Below are positions 54,299-63,549 of a DNA stretch of 64,000 nt, one piece after another (position 1 is the stretch's first letter; every line of letters begins with the position of its first letter). The position numbers and the translations under genes are program-made. This stretch comes from Tropicimonas sp. IMCC34011 (GTDB lineage: Bacteria > Pseudomonadota > Alphaproteobacteria > Rhodobacterales > Rhodobacteraceae): assembly GCF_003390865.1 (NCBI RefSeq), contig NZ_QMEJ01000004.1, positions 310,001 through 374,000 on the forward strand. The letters are read 5' to 3'. The notes under the pieces were generated by a model, which had not been told where the DNA came from, did not search any database, and worked only from the letters and a program-made list of their open reading frames with translations.

Positions 54299-55216
54299 TC
54301 AGCGGCGCGCCGGGCCGAGGGACAGCGTTGTCTCGCGAAGCCAGCGCATGAAGTCCCGCGGCTTTCCGGCGTAGCCCTCGATCACGTCCCGCCCGATGAC
54401 CTCGCCCACGACGGGGGCCTGCGGGCGATTGAGGGCGTGCTTCACCTCGTAGAGCAGCAGGCCCTGCCGAAGCGTTGCGCTCACGCGGTTGGCCATCTGG
54501 TACCAGCGGCTGTTCCGCCCCGGAAAGAAGATCGGCAGGACCTGCGCCCGGCTGCGCTGGATCATCTTCGCGGTGAAGGGATTCCAGTCCGCCTCGACGG
54601 CCGGGCCGAACATCGACCGGCTCGCGGCCACGACGCCCGAGGGAAAGAGCACAACGACGCCGCCATCGGCGAGATGCGCCATCGCACGGGCACGCATCTC
54701 GAGGTTCTGCTTCAGCGCGTCGCTTTCATGCGCGAAGGGGACAGGGATCATGAACTGATCGATTTCGCCGACGCCGGTCAGAAGGGACCGGGTCAGGATC
54801 TTGTAGTCGGTGCGCCGCCGCCCGATGAGATCCGCCAGCACCATGCCGTCCACCAAACCGTGCGGGTGGTTCGCAACGATGACGAGGGGGCCGTCCTTCG
54901 GGATGCGGGCGATCTGCTCCGCCGGGGTCGCGAGGTCGATCCCCATCACGTCGAGCGCCTGCCGCCAGAAGGCCTGCCCGTGGGGGACGCCCATCGCCTC
55001 GAACTTGCGGATGAGATGAAGCAGATGGAGCTTGCCCGTCAGAGCTTCCATCGTCTGGATCGACAGGCGCTGCCAGCGATTGTCAAAGGTCGAGGCGTAG
55101 GACAGACGGCGACGGTCATACGGCTGCTCGCCGAGATCGGTTCCGTCGCCCTGACCGTGCAGGGCCCGGGATCCATGCATCAGGATCGGTGGAGAAGTCG
55201 TCGGGCTGTCAACCAA
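54299..55216 (-). CDS. PlsC-type lysophospholipid acyltransferase
   Basis: The 305-residue protein has the acyltransferase motif NHPHGLVDGM (an NHxxGxxD variant of Hx4D), the second block FPSGVVAA around residue 195, and the third block with LPIFFPGRNSRWYQ. Substrate is uncertain (lysophosphatidate or ornithine-lipid type). It is convergent with the dehydrogenase gene by 4 bases and lies before the HPr gene. Because the start is not strongly supported, the true N-terminus may be at the later Met in LSIQTMEALTGK. Confidence 0.8.
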   Translation of the reverse strand: MVDSPTTSPPILMHGSRALHGQGDGTDLGEQPYDRRRLSYASTFDNRWQRLSIQTMEALTGKLHLLHLIRKFEAMGVPHGQAFWRQALDVMGIDLATPAEQIARIPKDGPLVIVANHPHGLVDGMVLADLIGRRRTDYKILTRSLLTGVGEIDQFMIPVPFAHESDALKQNLEMRARAMAHLADGGVVVLFPSGVVAASRSMFGPAVEADWNPFTAKMIQRSRAQVLPIFFPGRNSRWYQMANRVSATLRQGLLLYEVKHALNRPQAPVVGEVIGRDVIEGYAGKPRDFMRWLRETTLSLGPARR

Positions 55217-55242
55217 AGCGTCGGGCCTTTCTTGCGGGGCGC

Positions 55243-55524
55243 TTACATGTCCTCGCCGAACCTGTCCTCGACCAGCGCGGCGAGCGCCTGCATCAGCGCT
55301 TCGGCCTCGGGGCCGCTGGTCTCTACATCAATAGAGGTTCCCCTCGAAGCTGCCAACATCAAAAGGCCCATGATGCTGTCGCCCGAGGCGGACATGCCGT
55401 CGCGGCTGACCTCGGCACGCGCGTCGAACCGCTCCACCGTCTCCACGAACTTTGCCGAGGCCCTGGCGTGCAGGCCCTTCTCGTTCACGATTGCCAGCTC
55501 GCGTCGCACGGTGCCGCTTGTCAT
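55243..55524 (-). CDS. phosphocarrier protein HPr (PTS)
   Basis: The 93-residue HPr has the phosphorylatable His19 in KGLHARASAKF and the regulatory Ser50 in GDSIMGLLMLAA, the site for HprK. The ATG at 55524 has GGAGGAG upstream. It is the last gene of the hprK-rapZ-EIIA-HPr group. With no sugar-specific EIIC in the window, it probably serves regulation (PTS-Ntr) rather than transport. Confidence 0.92.
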   Translation of the reverse strand: MTSGTVRRELAIVNEKGLHARASAKFVETVERFDARAEVSRDGMSASGDSIMGLLMLAASRGTSIDVETSGPEAEALMQALAALVEDRFGEDM

Positions 55525-55547
55525 CGCCTCTCCTCCTCCCGCCCGCG

Positions 55548-55940
55548 TCAGCCGGGCGCTCCGTCGAAGCTGTCGATATACTTGCGACCGGCGTTCAGGG
55601 CCACCGTCACGGCATCGGCGACGGGCATGTGTCGCGATTTGGCCAGCTTTATCAGCATCGGGAGGTTCGCGCCGAAGAGGATCCGGCGGTTCTGCGGGGC
55701 GCAGGCCCGCAGGGAGAGGTTGGACGGCGAGCCGCCGAACATGTCCGTCACGACGACCACGCCCGAGCCGTCGTCCACCGCGTCCGCCGCGTCGCAGATC
55801 TCGCCCTGCTTCTCGCTGCGATCGTGATCCGCCGCGATGGAGATCGCACGGATACCGTCCTGCCGGCCGACGACATGTTCCACTGCCGCGAGATACTCGC
55901 GGGCCAGCCCGCCATGGGCCACGATCACGATGCCGATCAC
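55548..55940 (-). CDS. PTS EIIA (mannose-family) component
   Basis: The 130-residue protein has the phosphorylation site His9 in IVIVAHGGLAREYL and VVVVTDMFGGSPSNLSLRAC, both characteristic of the mannose-type EIIA domain. The GTG at 55940 overlaps the rapZ stop in a GTGA, which fixes the start. It receives phosphate from HPr and likely signals rather than imports sugar. Confidence 0.92.
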   Translation of the reverse strand: MIGIVIVAHGGLAREYLAAVEHVVGRQDGIRAISIAADHDRSEKQGEICDAADAVDDGSGVVVVTDMFGGSPSNLSLRACAPQNRRILFGANLPMLIKLAKSRHMPVADAVTVALNAGRKYIDSFDGAPG

Positions 55941-56848
55941 GCCGTTGTCCCCGTGAGGGCGCGGCCCTGTCCGCCGGCCCGCCGTTCGATTTCCCTGTGA
56001 CGAGTTGACACCTGCCATCCGCCGGCTGCAAGCGCCTTGGACACCGCCTCCACCATCGCGACGGAGCGGTGTTGCCCTCCGGTGCACCCGAATCCGATCC
56101 CGACATGGGCGCGTCCCTCCTCCGCCTGCGCCGGCAGGACGAGGTTCAGCAGTCCGAGAATCTGGTCGAGATACGGGCCATGCCGCGGATCGGAGGCGAC
56201 ATGTGCGGCAACCTCGGGCGACCGCCCGTCCAGCGGGCGCAATTCCTCGACCCAGTGCGGATTGGCCAGGAAACGGCAATCGAACGCGAAATCGAGCCCG
56301 CCCGGTATGCCCTGCCGATAGGAGAAGCTCTCAACGGACACGGACAGCCGCGTCTGTGCCGGGCCCGAGCGGAACCGCCGCTCCATTTCGGCACGCAGAT
56401 CGTGCTGGGTCATCTCGGAGGTATCGATCACCATGTCCGCGCCGTCCCGTACGGGCGCCAGCAGCTCCATTTCGCGCAGGACGCCCGCCTCCGCCGTCTC
56501 GGCGCCGATCGGATGGCGACGACGGGTCTCGGAGTAGCGCCGCACGAGGATGTCGGTGCGGCTGTCGAGGTAGACGATGACCGTGTCCGGCCCCCGCGCC
56601 GCCAGAAGCGCCTCGGGAGAAAAGTCGCGGTTGCGCGTGCCGACCCCGATGACGACGCGCCGGTCTTCGGCGGTCGACTCGGCAAGCGTCCCGAGCAGCG
56701 AGAGCGGAAGATTGTCGATGGGTTCGAACCCGATATCCTCGAGTGCCCGGAGGGCAACGGTCCGCCCCGCACCGGAGACGCCCGTCACGATGAGGAAGCG
56801 GGGGACTTCGGGGCTGGACCGCACAGCGTCTGGCCTGGGATCGTTCAC
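55937..56848 (-). CDS. rapZ: RNase adapter protein RapZ
   Basis: RapZ is a P-loop protein that, in enterobacteria, guides RNase E to a small RNA of the glucosamine-6-phosphate pathway. The 303-residue protein has the Walker A-like VTGVSGAGRTVALRALEDIG, with Arg in place of the usual Lys, as often in alphaproteobacteria, EPIDNLPLSLL, DSRTDILVRRYSETRRRHP and the C-terminal GFGCTGGQHRSVAMVEAVSK. It starts with GTG overlapping the hprK stop (GTGA). The enterobacterial role cannot be assumed here. Confidence 0.93.
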   Translation of the reverse strand: MNDPRPDAVRSSPEVPRFLIVTGVSGAGRTVALRALEDIGFEPIDNLPLSLLGTLAESTAEDRRVVIGVGTRNRDFSPEALLAARGPDTVIVYLDSRTDILVRRYSETRRRHPIGAETAEAGVLREMELLAPVRDGADMVIDTSEMTQHDLRAEMERRFRSGPAQTRLSVSVESFSYRQGIPGGLDFAFDCRFLANPHWVEELRPLDGRSPEVAAHVASDPRHGPYLDQILGLLNLVLPAQAEEGRAHVGIGFGCTGGQHRSVAMVEAVSKALAAGGWQVSTRHREIERRAGGQGRALTGTTA

Positions 56849-57285
56849 GCGGGCTTTCCGGCTAGCAGGTGATGAAGCGTCACGCAAAAATGTGACGATA
56901 CCTCACCGCTATACAAGGTGACTGTAAGGCCAAGTAACTCGAATGTGCGGGGGTCGGGGTGCCGCGCGCCATGACCTTTCGTCAACTCGACCGCAAGGAC
57001 GATCTCGGCCTGTGGGACATGGGGGATGTCGATGATCCCGACACCCCGTGCCTCGATCTTGCCGACAAGCTCCGGCCGCGGGCAGGAGGCGATGAGCACC
57101 TGATCGCGGCGCCGAACATGGACCATATCGTCGGAGACGAGCCGCCCCCCGAGAGCGGCCAGCCGGAGCGCGAGGCTGGACTTGCCGGAGCCGGACGGCC
57201 CCATCAGAAGCGCGGCGCGTCCATCTCGCGCGATGGCGGTGGCCCTGATCGTAGTGGTCGCGCCCTGGTCCCCCGCCTCCGTCAT
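56845..57285 (-). CDS. hprK: HPr kinase/phosphorylase, short alphaproteobacterial form
   Basis: The 146-residue protein is the kinase domain only, as in alphaproteobacteria. It has Walker A GPSGSGKSSLALRL (residues 29-42), LVSDDMVHVRR, and the HprK signature ELVGKIEARGVGIIDIP (about 72-88). It phosphorylates the HPr Ser in response to energy and carbon status and is coupled to rapZ. chvG lies upstream on the same strand, 3 bases away. Confidence 0.93.
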   Translation of the reverse strand: MTEAGDQGATTTIRATAIARDGRAALLMGPSGSGKSSLALRLAALGGRLVSDDMVHVRRRDQVLIASCPRPELVGKIEARGVGIIDIPHVPQAEIVLAVELTKGHGARHPDPRTFELLGLTVTLYSGEVSSHFCVTLHHLLAGKPA

Positions 57286-57288
57286 CGC

Positions 57289-58968
57289 TCAGATCGGCAG
57301 GCCGACGACGAAGCGCGCGCCGAGCGGGTCGGACGTGAGGTCCGCGTCGGTCGGGCGGATGTTCTCGGCCCAGATCACGCCGCCATGCGATTCGACGATC
57401 TGCTTGGAGATCGCGAGGCCGAGGCCGGAATGGTCCCCGAACTGCCCCGGCGGACGCTCCGAGTAGAAGCGGTTGAAGACCTTGGTGAGCGCCTGCTCGG
57501 GGATGCCTGGCCCGGTATCCTCGACAACAACGAGCACCCGGTTCTCCCGCCGCCTGACCCAGACGCGCACCGCGTCCCCCTCCTCGCAGAAGGAAATCGC
57601 GTTCGTGATGAGGTTGACGAAGACCTGCGCCAGCCGTGCTTCCAGCCCCATCGTCTCGACGCGGCCCGGCGGCAGGTCGGTGATGAACTCGACGCCCCGC
57701 TCCCGCGCCTGTTCGCCGAGGTAGTCGGTCAGGTTGCGGACCATCTTGATCAGATCGAAGCTCTCCTCCTCCTCCTTCACGAGCTCGCTGTCGAGCCGCG
57801 AGGCGTTGGAGATGTCGGACACGAGCCGGTCGAGGCGGCGCACGTCGTGGTCGATCACGTCGAGGAGCCGGTCCCGCTGATCCTCCCGCTTGGCGACGCG
57901 CAGCGTGACGACGGCGGAGCGGAGCGAGGCGAGCGGGTTCTTGATCTCGTGCGCCACGTCCGCGGCGAACTGTTCGTTGGCGTCGATCCGGTCGTAGAGC
58001 GCGGCGACCATGCCACGAAGCGCGCCCGAAAGCCGGCCGATCTCGTCCGGGCGCCCGGTCAGGTCCGGGATGCGCACGCGGCCGGGATTGAGCTTGCGCG
58101 AGTGGCGGTCCCGGCCGATCTCCGCCGCCGCGGCAAGGTCCGACAGCGGGTTGGCGATGGTGGACGCCAGAAGAAGGCTGAGCCCGAGAGAGACGAAGAC
58201 CGCGATGAAGAAGATCTGAAGCGCCTCCTCGCGCTCGCTGCGCGCCAGCGAATCGAGGTCCGCCGCTGCATTGGTCAGACCGATGACACCGACGGTGCGG
58301 TCGCCTTGCATGATCGGAACGGCCACGGCGAAGATGGTCCCCTGCGGGCCGGCCGCCTCGATAGGAACCGACGCGGTGCCGTCCACTGCTCCCGGAACGA
58401 GCTGGCGGACGAGCGCCTCGGCGGCCTCCCCCGGACCGGGCTCGCCGCCGGGCGTGAAGATCCGGGCGAAGAGGCCCCAGACCGAGTTCAGCGCATCGGT
58501 CAGGACCGTATCGCTCCCGCCCGCTTCGGCCAGCGCGGGCCCTTCGGCCTCGGCGACGATGGTGCCGGCGGCGTCGAAGACGAAGGCCTGCGCCCCCTCC
58601 GCGAGATCTATAGCGCCAAGGGTGGCGCCTGCGTCGATCCCGTCACCGGTCGCGAGACTGACGGGCATGCCGCCCGGGAGCTGGACCTCGAAGGCATTGG
58701 CAATGAGCGCCGCCTCGCGTGCGAGCGCGTCCCCGCGTTGCAGCGCGAGGGGCTGGCGGAACGGGTCCAGCCAGAAGATGCCGCCGATGAGGATCAGCAG
58801 GGCGATGAGGTTGAAGGTGATGATCTTCCGGGCGAGCGGAGAGCGGTTCACCCTGAGCGGACTGCGCTCCGCGCGGCTGGCAGCGAGGCCGGCATCACCG
58901 CCGCCGGGGCTGACATATTCCTCGCCGAGGACCACGTCGCCGTCATATCCAGGTTTGGTATCGCGCAA
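57289..58968 (-). CDS. chvG: sensor histidine kinase ChvG
   Basis: ChvG is the sensor of the acid/envelope-stress ChvGI system. The 559-residue protein has two membrane helices (about residues 49-68, IITFNLIALLILIGGIFWL, and about 265-290) around a periplasmic domain, HAMP, the HisKA motif FAADVAHEIKNPLASLRSAV with the phospho-His, and the ATPase N, D and G boxes (NLITNAISFCEEGD, VEDTGPGIPEQALTKVFNRF). It follows chvI and precedes hprK in the same strand block. Confidence 0.95.
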   Translation of the reverse strand: MRDTKPGYDGDVVLGEEYVSPGGGDAGLAASRAERSPLRVNRSPLARKIITFNLIALLILIGGIFWLDPFRQPLALQRGDALAREAALIANAFEVQLPGGMPVSLATGDGIDAGATLGAIDLAEGAQAFVFDAAGTIVAEAEGPALAEAGGSDTVLTDALNSVWGLFARIFTPGGEPGPGEAAEALVRQLVPGAVDGTASVPIEAAGPQGTIFAVAVPIMQGDRTVGVIGLTNAAADLDSLARSEREEALQIFFIAVFVSLGLSLLLASTIANPLSDLAAAAEIGRDRHSRKLNPGRVRIPDLTGRPDEIGRLSGALRGMVAALYDRIDANEQFAADVAHEIKNPLASLRSAVVTLRVAKREDQRDRLLDVIDHDVRRLDRLVSDISNASRLDSELVKEEEESFDLIKMVRNLTDYLGEQARERGVEFITDLPPGRVETMGLEARLAQVFVNLITNAISFCEEGDAVRVWVRRRENRVLVVVEDTGPGIPEQALTKVFNRFYSERPPGQFGDHSGLGLAISKQIVESHGGVIWAENIRPTDADLTSDPLGARFVVGLPI

Positions 58969-59033
58969 GCGACAGGCCCTCCAAGGCCAGAACGGGACCG
59001 CCCCCGCCCGAAAGACACCCTCAGGAGAGCGTC

Positions 59034-59738
59034 CTATTCCTCGTTGTAGCGGTAACCGATTCCGTAGAGCGTCTCGATCGCGAGGAAGTCCTCGTCCACC
59101 GTGCGCATCTTCTTGCGCAGGCGCTTGATGTGGCTGTCGATGGTCCGGTCGTCGACATAGACCTGATCGTCATACGCGACGTCCATGAGCTGATCCCGGC
59201 TCTTCACGAAGCCCGGCCGCTGGGCCAGCGCCTGGAGCAGCAGGAACTCCGTCACCGTCAGCGTCACGTCCCGGCCCTTCCACTGGACCGAGTGACGCAA
59301 GGGATCCATGCGCAGGTGGCCGCGCTCCAGAACCTGGGACGTTTCGGGCTCGACGCCGGCGACATCGCCCGCCAGCGCGTCCTGACGGCGCAAGAGGGCG
59401 CGGATCCGCTCCACGAGAAGGCGCTGGCTGAAGGGTTTCTTGACGTAGTCGTCCGCCCCCATCCGCAGCCCGAGAACCTCGTCTATCTCGTCGTCCTTCG
59501 AGGTGAGGAAGATCACCGGCATCTGCGTCTTCTGGCGCAGGCGCTGCAGCAGATCCATCCCGTCCATCCGAGGCATCTTGATGTCGAGCACGGCCATGTC
59601 CGGAAGCTTCCGGTTGAAGGCGTCGAGCGCGGATTGCCCGTCATTGTAGGTCTCGACCTCGAAGCCCTCGGCCTCGAGCGTCATGGACACCGACGTCAGA
59701 ATGTTCCTGTCATCGTCGACAAGCGCGATGCGTGACAT
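59034..59738 (-). CDS. chvI: response regulator ChvI
   Basis: The 234-residue OmpR-family regulator has the receiver domain with the phospho-Asp in [18 protein letters not shown], the conserved [20 protein letters not shown], and a winged-helix DNA-binding domain with [19 protein letters not shown] and YGIGYRYN at the end. It is the regulator of the ChvG pair. The gap to pckA upstream is 365 bases. Confidence 0.95.
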   Translation of the reverse strand: MSRIALVDDDRNILTSVSMTLEAEGFEVETYNDGQSALDAFNRKLPDMAVLDIKMPRMDGMDLLQRLRQKTQMPVIFLTSKDDEIDEVLGLRMGADDYVKKPFSQRLLVERIRALLRRQDALAGDVAGVEPETSQVLERGHLRMDPLRHSVQWKGRDVTLTVTEFLLLQALAQRPGFVKSRDQLMDVAYDDQVYVDDRTIDSHIKRLRKKMRTVDEDFLAIETLYGIGYRYNEE

Positions 59739-60103
59739 GCACTCAAGCCCCTATACTACCCGTTATCGTTCTTTTCAGCCAACCTCCCGATTTCCGCGCG
59801 AGCGATCAACTCGGAAAGCCGATTCAGTGAGCAATCGCGCCAAGAATGAGGCGAAAAACACAAAGGAATGACTAATTTGCACCACAGTTGGCCCCGGCAT
59901 CATCCAGCCGGATCGGACATGATTGCGCTAACCTGCACTTGGTTGCGCTAACCCCTCCCCGCTCCGGTTCCCTCGCCGCTCGGGGGTGATATATCGTCGG
60001 AACCGGGCCGGGAGGGGCTGGTCGGCGCGCATAATCCGCGCCGCTGACGGCAATCTACACATGGCACCGCGGGCCTCATGCGGCGCCAGGGAGCAGCAAA
60101 GAC
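59739..60103. promoter_or_regulatory. chvI-pckA intergenic region with two repeated operator-like sites
   Basis: TTGCGCTAACC occurs twice, at 59923-59933 and 59943-59953, 20 bases apart (about two helical turns). Extended, both (TGATTGCGCTAACC and TGGTTGCGCTAACC) match 11 of 14 positions of the Rhodobacterales CceR-type palindrome as I remember it (TGTTAGCGCTAACA). They lie about 150-180 bases upstream of pckA. CceR is reported to activate gluconeogenesis genes, so a pckA role is plausible. The rest of the gap shows no gene. Confidence 0.5.
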
Positions 60104-61702
60104 ATGAGCACCGGACGCGTGAACCCGTCCCTGACACTGGACACGCAGGGCCTGACGGGCCTCGGCACGGTTCATTACAATCTCCCCGAGCCCGCTCTCG
60201 TTCAGGCCGCCATCGAGCGCCGCGAGGGAACGCTCGGCCTCGGCGGCGCTCTTCTCGTCGATACCGGCAAGTTCACCGGTCGCTCTCCCAAGGACAAGCA
60301 CGTGGTCCGCACCGAGACGACGGCGGACACGATCTGGTGGGACAACAACGCCGCGATGTCCCCCGAAGGCTTCGACGCGCTCTACGCCGACATGCTGGAC
60401 TACATGCAGGGCCGCGAGATGTTCGTGCAGGACCTCTTCGCGGGCGCCGATCCCGCCCTCCGCCTCGACGTGCGGATGGTGACGGAACTGGCGTGGCACG
60501 GCCTTTTTATCCGCCACCTTCTCCGCCGTCCCGATCCGTCCGAGCTCGACACGTTCGAGCCGGGCTTCACCATCGTGAACTGCCCCGGCTTCAAGGCAGA
60601 CCCCGCGAAGCACGATTGCCGGAGCGAGACCGTCATCGCCATCAACTTCGACCGCAAGATGATCCTCATCGGCGGGACCGAGTACAGCGGCGAGAACAAG
60701 AAGTCCGTCTTCACCCTGCTGAACTACCTGTTGCCCGAGAAAGGCGTCATGCCGATGCACTGCTCGGCCAACCACGCGAGCGGCAACCCGGTGGACGCGG
60801 CGGTCTTCTTCGGACTGTCGGGCACTGGCAAGACCACGCTCTCCGCCGATCCCGGCCGCACGCTGATCGGCGATGACGAGCACGGCTGGTCCGACCGGGG
60901 CACGTTCAACTTCGAAGGCGGGTGTTACGCGAAGACGATCTCCCTCTCCCCAGAGGCGGAGCCCGAGATCTTCCGCACGACGTCGATGTTCGGCACCGTG
61001 ATCGAGAACATGGTGTTCGATCGGGATACGCTGGCCCTTGATTTCGAGGATGACAGCCTGACCGCGAACATGCGCTGCGCCTATCCGCTGGACTACATCT
61101 CCAACGCATCCGAAACCGGTCTCGGCGGGCACCCCAAGAACATCATCATGCTGACCTGCGATGCGTTCGGCGTGCTCCCCCCCATCGCGCGGCTGACCCC
61201 GGCGCAGGCGATGTACCACTTCCTGTCGGGCTTCACCTCCAAGGTCGCCGGCACCGAGCGTGGCGTGACCGAGCCAGAACCGACCTTCTCGACCTGCTTC
61301 GGAGCGCCCTTCATGCCGCGCCGGCCTGAAGTCTACGGGGAGCTTCTGCGCGGCAAGATTGCCGAGCATGGTGCGACCTGCTGGCTGGTGAATACCGGCT
61401 GGACCGGCGGCGCCTACGGCACCGGGAGCCGGATGCCGATCAAGGCGACCCGCGCGCTGCTGACCGCGGCACTGGATGGCTCGCTTAACGATGCGGACTT
61501 CCGGAAGGACTCCAATTTCGGCTTCCAGGTGCCGGTCTCCGTCGAGGGCGTGGATGACGGTCTTCTGGATCCGCGGTCCACGTGGGATGACCCCGCGGCC
61601 TACGATGCGCAGGCCTCCAAGCTGGTGGACATGTTCGCCGAGAATTTTGAGCAGTACCTCGCCCATATCGATGACGACGTGAAGGCCGTGGCGATCGGCT
61701 GA
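60104..61702 (+). CDS. pckA: ATP-dependent phosphoenolpyruvate carboxykinase
   Basis: PckA makes PEP from oxaloacetate and ATP, the first step of gluconeogenesis. The 532-residue protein has [14 protein letters not shown], the P-loop [18 protein letters not shown], the kinase-2 motif [28 protein letters not shown] and the C-terminal [25 protein letters not shown] site precedes the ATG. It faces the ChvGI-PTS block, an arrangement seen widely in alphaproteobacteria. Confidence 0.97.
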   Translation: MSTGRVNPSLTLDTQGLTGLGTVHYNLPEPALVQAAIERREGTLGLGGALLVDTGKFTGRSPKDKHVVRTETTADTIWWDNNAAMSPEGFDALYADMLDYMQGREMFVQDLFAGADPALRLDVRMVTELAWHGLFIRHLLRRPDPSELDTFEPGFTIVNCPGFKADPAKHDCRSETVIAINFDRKMILIGGTEYSGENKKSVFTLLNYLLPEKGVMPMHCSANHASGNPVDAAVFFGLSGTGKTTLSADPGRTLIGDDEHGWSDRGTFNFEGGCYAKTISLSPEAEPEIFRTTSMFGTVIENMVFDRDTLALDFEDDSLTANMRCAYPLDYISNASETGLGGHPKNIIMLTCDAFGVLPPIARLTPAQAMYHFLSGFTSKVAGTERGVTEPEPTFSTCFGAPFMPRRPEVYGELLRGKIAEHGATCWLVNTGWTGGAYGTGSRMPIKATRALLTAALDGSLNDADFRKDSNFGFQVPVSVEGVDDGLLDPRSTWDDPAAYDAQASKLVDMFAENFEQYLAHIDDDVKAVAIG

Positions 61703-61710
61703 ACGATCCC

Positions 61711-61737
61711 GCGCGGCTCCGCCCGTCGGAGCCGCGC
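61711..61737. terminator. hairpin between convergent pckA and the TauE gene
   Basis: An 11-bp perfect stem (GCGCGGCTCCG pairing with CGGAGCCGCGC) closes on CCCGT just after the pckA stop and before the TauE stop, so it can terminate from both sides. No T run follows. Confidence 0.7.
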
Positions 61738-61742
61738 TCGCC

Positions 61743-62513
61743 CTATCCCGCCAGAGCCCGCCGGATGAGGTTCAGCCCGGCCACGACGAGGACGATGAGC
61801 GTGAACCGCCGGAAGCGGACCTGGTCCATGCTGTCCTGAAGACCCTGCCCGATCTTGAGGCCCAGAAGCGCCGGGACGACCATGGCGAGGCTGAGCGGCC
61901 AGGTCTGCGCGTTCAGAACGCCTGAATTCATGTGCGCCAGCAGAAGCAGGATCGAGGACAGCCCGAAGATCACACCCTGCGTCCGCACGGCCTCCGTCTT
62001 CGGCGTGTCGAGGGCGGTCAGGTAGGCCACGGTCGGCGGCCCCCAGACACCGGAAAAGCCGCCGACGGCGCCCGCGAAGGCCGCCGCGCTGATCTCGACC
62101 TTGCGCTTCGAGCCGGGCGTGATGCGCAGGCGCCACCCGCCAAGCTGGAAGATCGCGAAGAGCGTGATCGGCACACCGATCGCCAGGAAAATCACGCGCG
62201 GATCCAGCAGGCCGACGAGCTGGGCGCTCAGGATCAGGCAGATCGACACGACGAGGACGAAGAGCCAATGCGCCCGAACCGCGTCCCACGCCGCCGCCGG
62301 TCCTTCCCGGAACGCCTGAAACCCGTTCGTCACCACAGTCGGCACGATCAGCGCCGCGAGCGCGATCTGAGGCGGCAGAAAGGAGCCGAGCGTCGAGATC
62401 ATGATCATCGGGAAGGCGAAGCCCGTGGCCCCCTTCACGACACCGGCCCCCACCGCGATGGACGCGGCAAGAACGAGAAGCGGGAGCGGGACGAGATCCA
62501 GAAGGCCGGTCAT
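61743..62513 (-). CDS. TauE/SafE-family sulfite/anion exporter
   Basis: The 256-residue membrane protein has about eight hydrophobic helices. It begins LVLAASIAVGAGVVKGATGF with the Gly-rich family motif, and has GAVGGFSGVWGPPTVAYLTA in the middle, the repeated motif of this family. Members export sulfite, taurine-derived organosulfonates or similar anions, but the substrate is not predictable. It converges on pckA and lies downstream of galM on the same strand, 46 bases from its stop. Confidence 0.88.
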   Translation of the reverse strand: MTGLLDLVPLPLLVLAASIAVGAGVVKGATGFAFPMIMISTLGSFLPPQIALAALIVPTVVTNGFQAFREGPAAAWDAVRAHWLFVLVVSICLILSAQLVGLLDPRVIFLAIGVPITLFAIFQLGGWRLRITPGSKRKVEISAAAFAGAVGGFSGVWGPPTVAYLTALDTPKTEAVRTQGVIFGLSSILLLLAHMNSGVLNAQTWPLSLAMVVPALLGLKIGQGLQDSMDQVRFRRFTLIVLVVAGLNLIRRALAG

Positions 62514-62559
62514 GCCACGGACTTACCGCGCCTGCCCACGTCCTGCGAGCCGTAAAGCG

Positions 62560-63549
62560 TCAGCGCGTGAAGGACAGCTGCGTCACGTGCGTCCACGGCT
62601 CGCCCGGATCGAGGCGGATGGAAGGAAACCAGTCGTGGTTCGGCGCATCCGGCCAGAACTGCGGCTCGAGCGCAATTCCGCACCGGTTGCCGTAACTCCG
62701 CCCGTCGAGGCCCGTGACCCCCTCCGCCTCGTAGCCATCCGCGGTGTAGACCTGCAGGCCGGGCTCAGTGGTGGAGATCGTCAGCTTCGGCCCGTCCGGC
62801 GCTTCAAGCGTCGCCACCTCTCGCATCGGCTCCCGCGCCTCGGACAGGCACCAGTTGTGATCGAAGCGGTCGTCCGGCCCGAGCTCCTTCGGTTCGCGGA
62901 AGTCGTAGTGCCAGCCGTAGACGTCCAGCGCGGCGCCGGTGGGCAGGACGGCGCTGTCGATATGCAGCACCCGGTCCGCGGCGATGGACAGCAGGTGACC
63001 GTCGATCGTGTCCGTCCCGGCGAGGTTCCACATCGAATGCTGCGCGATGTTCATCAGCGTCGGCGCGTCGGTCTCCACCGTCACGGTCAGCGTCAGCGTT
63101 CCATCCTCGCTGCCCGACCAGAGCGCCCTGAACGTCCGGTTGCCCGGCAGACCGTCTTCCCCGTCGCCGACCCAGGTGACCAGTTCGACGTGATTCGCCC
63201 CGAAATCCTCGATCGACCAGATCCGCGCGTGGAGGCCGTGGGGTTCGCTGTGCAGGGAGTGTCCGCCCGCCGCGAACGGCTCGAGCTCGATCTCGCGGCC
63301 GGCGACCTCGGCGCGCCCGCCAGACAGCCGGTTCGCCACGGGGCCGGCAATGGCGCCGAAATAGGCAAGCGGCCCCCCGTCATAGGCAGCCAGATCCTCG
63401 GATCCGAGCGTCAGAGAGTGCGGTACGCCCTCCAGCCGGACATCCTGCAGGATCCCCCCGAGGGTCAGGATCTTCGCCGTGACCGGACCGGCCTGCAGCG
63501 TCAGACGTTCGACCCCGTAACCGTCCTTGGTGATGCCGAAGGGCTTCAT
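62560..63549 (-). CDS. galM: aldose 1-epimerase (galactose mutarotase)
   Basis: The 329-residue protein interconverts alpha and beta anomers of galactose and related sugars. It has AYFGAIAGPVANRLSGGRAE, the GHSLHSEPHGLHARIWSIED segment with His, QHSMWNLAGTDTIDGHLLSI, and the C-terminal Glu in GIALEPQFWPDAPN. I start at the ATG at 63549 (MKPFGITKDG). It overlaps the partial kinase gene upstream by 4 bases (ATGA), implying a small galactonate/galactose operon. Confidence 0.9.
   Translation of the reverse strand: MKPFGITKDGYGVERLTLQAGPVTAKILTLGGILQDVRLEGVPHSLTLGSEDLAAYDGGPLAYFGAIAGPVANRLSGGRAEVAGREIELEPFAAGGHSLHSEPHGLHARIWSIEDFGANHVELVTWVGDGEDGLPGNRTFRALWSGSEDGTLTLTVTVETDAPTLMNIAQHSMWNLAGTDTIDGHLLSIAADRVLHIDSAVLPTGAALDVYGWHYDFREPKELGPDDRFDHNWCLSEAREPMREVATLEAPDGPKLTISTTEPGLQVYTADGYEAEGVTGLDGRSYGNRCGIALEPQFWPDAPNHDWFPSIRLDPGEPWTHVTQLSFTR

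Noticed and set aside
56959-59049. 696-residue plus-strand ORF
   Set aside because: It is antisense to chvG and hprK, which are recognised genes.
59948-61666. 572-residue minus-strand ORF
   Set aside because: It is antisense to pckA.
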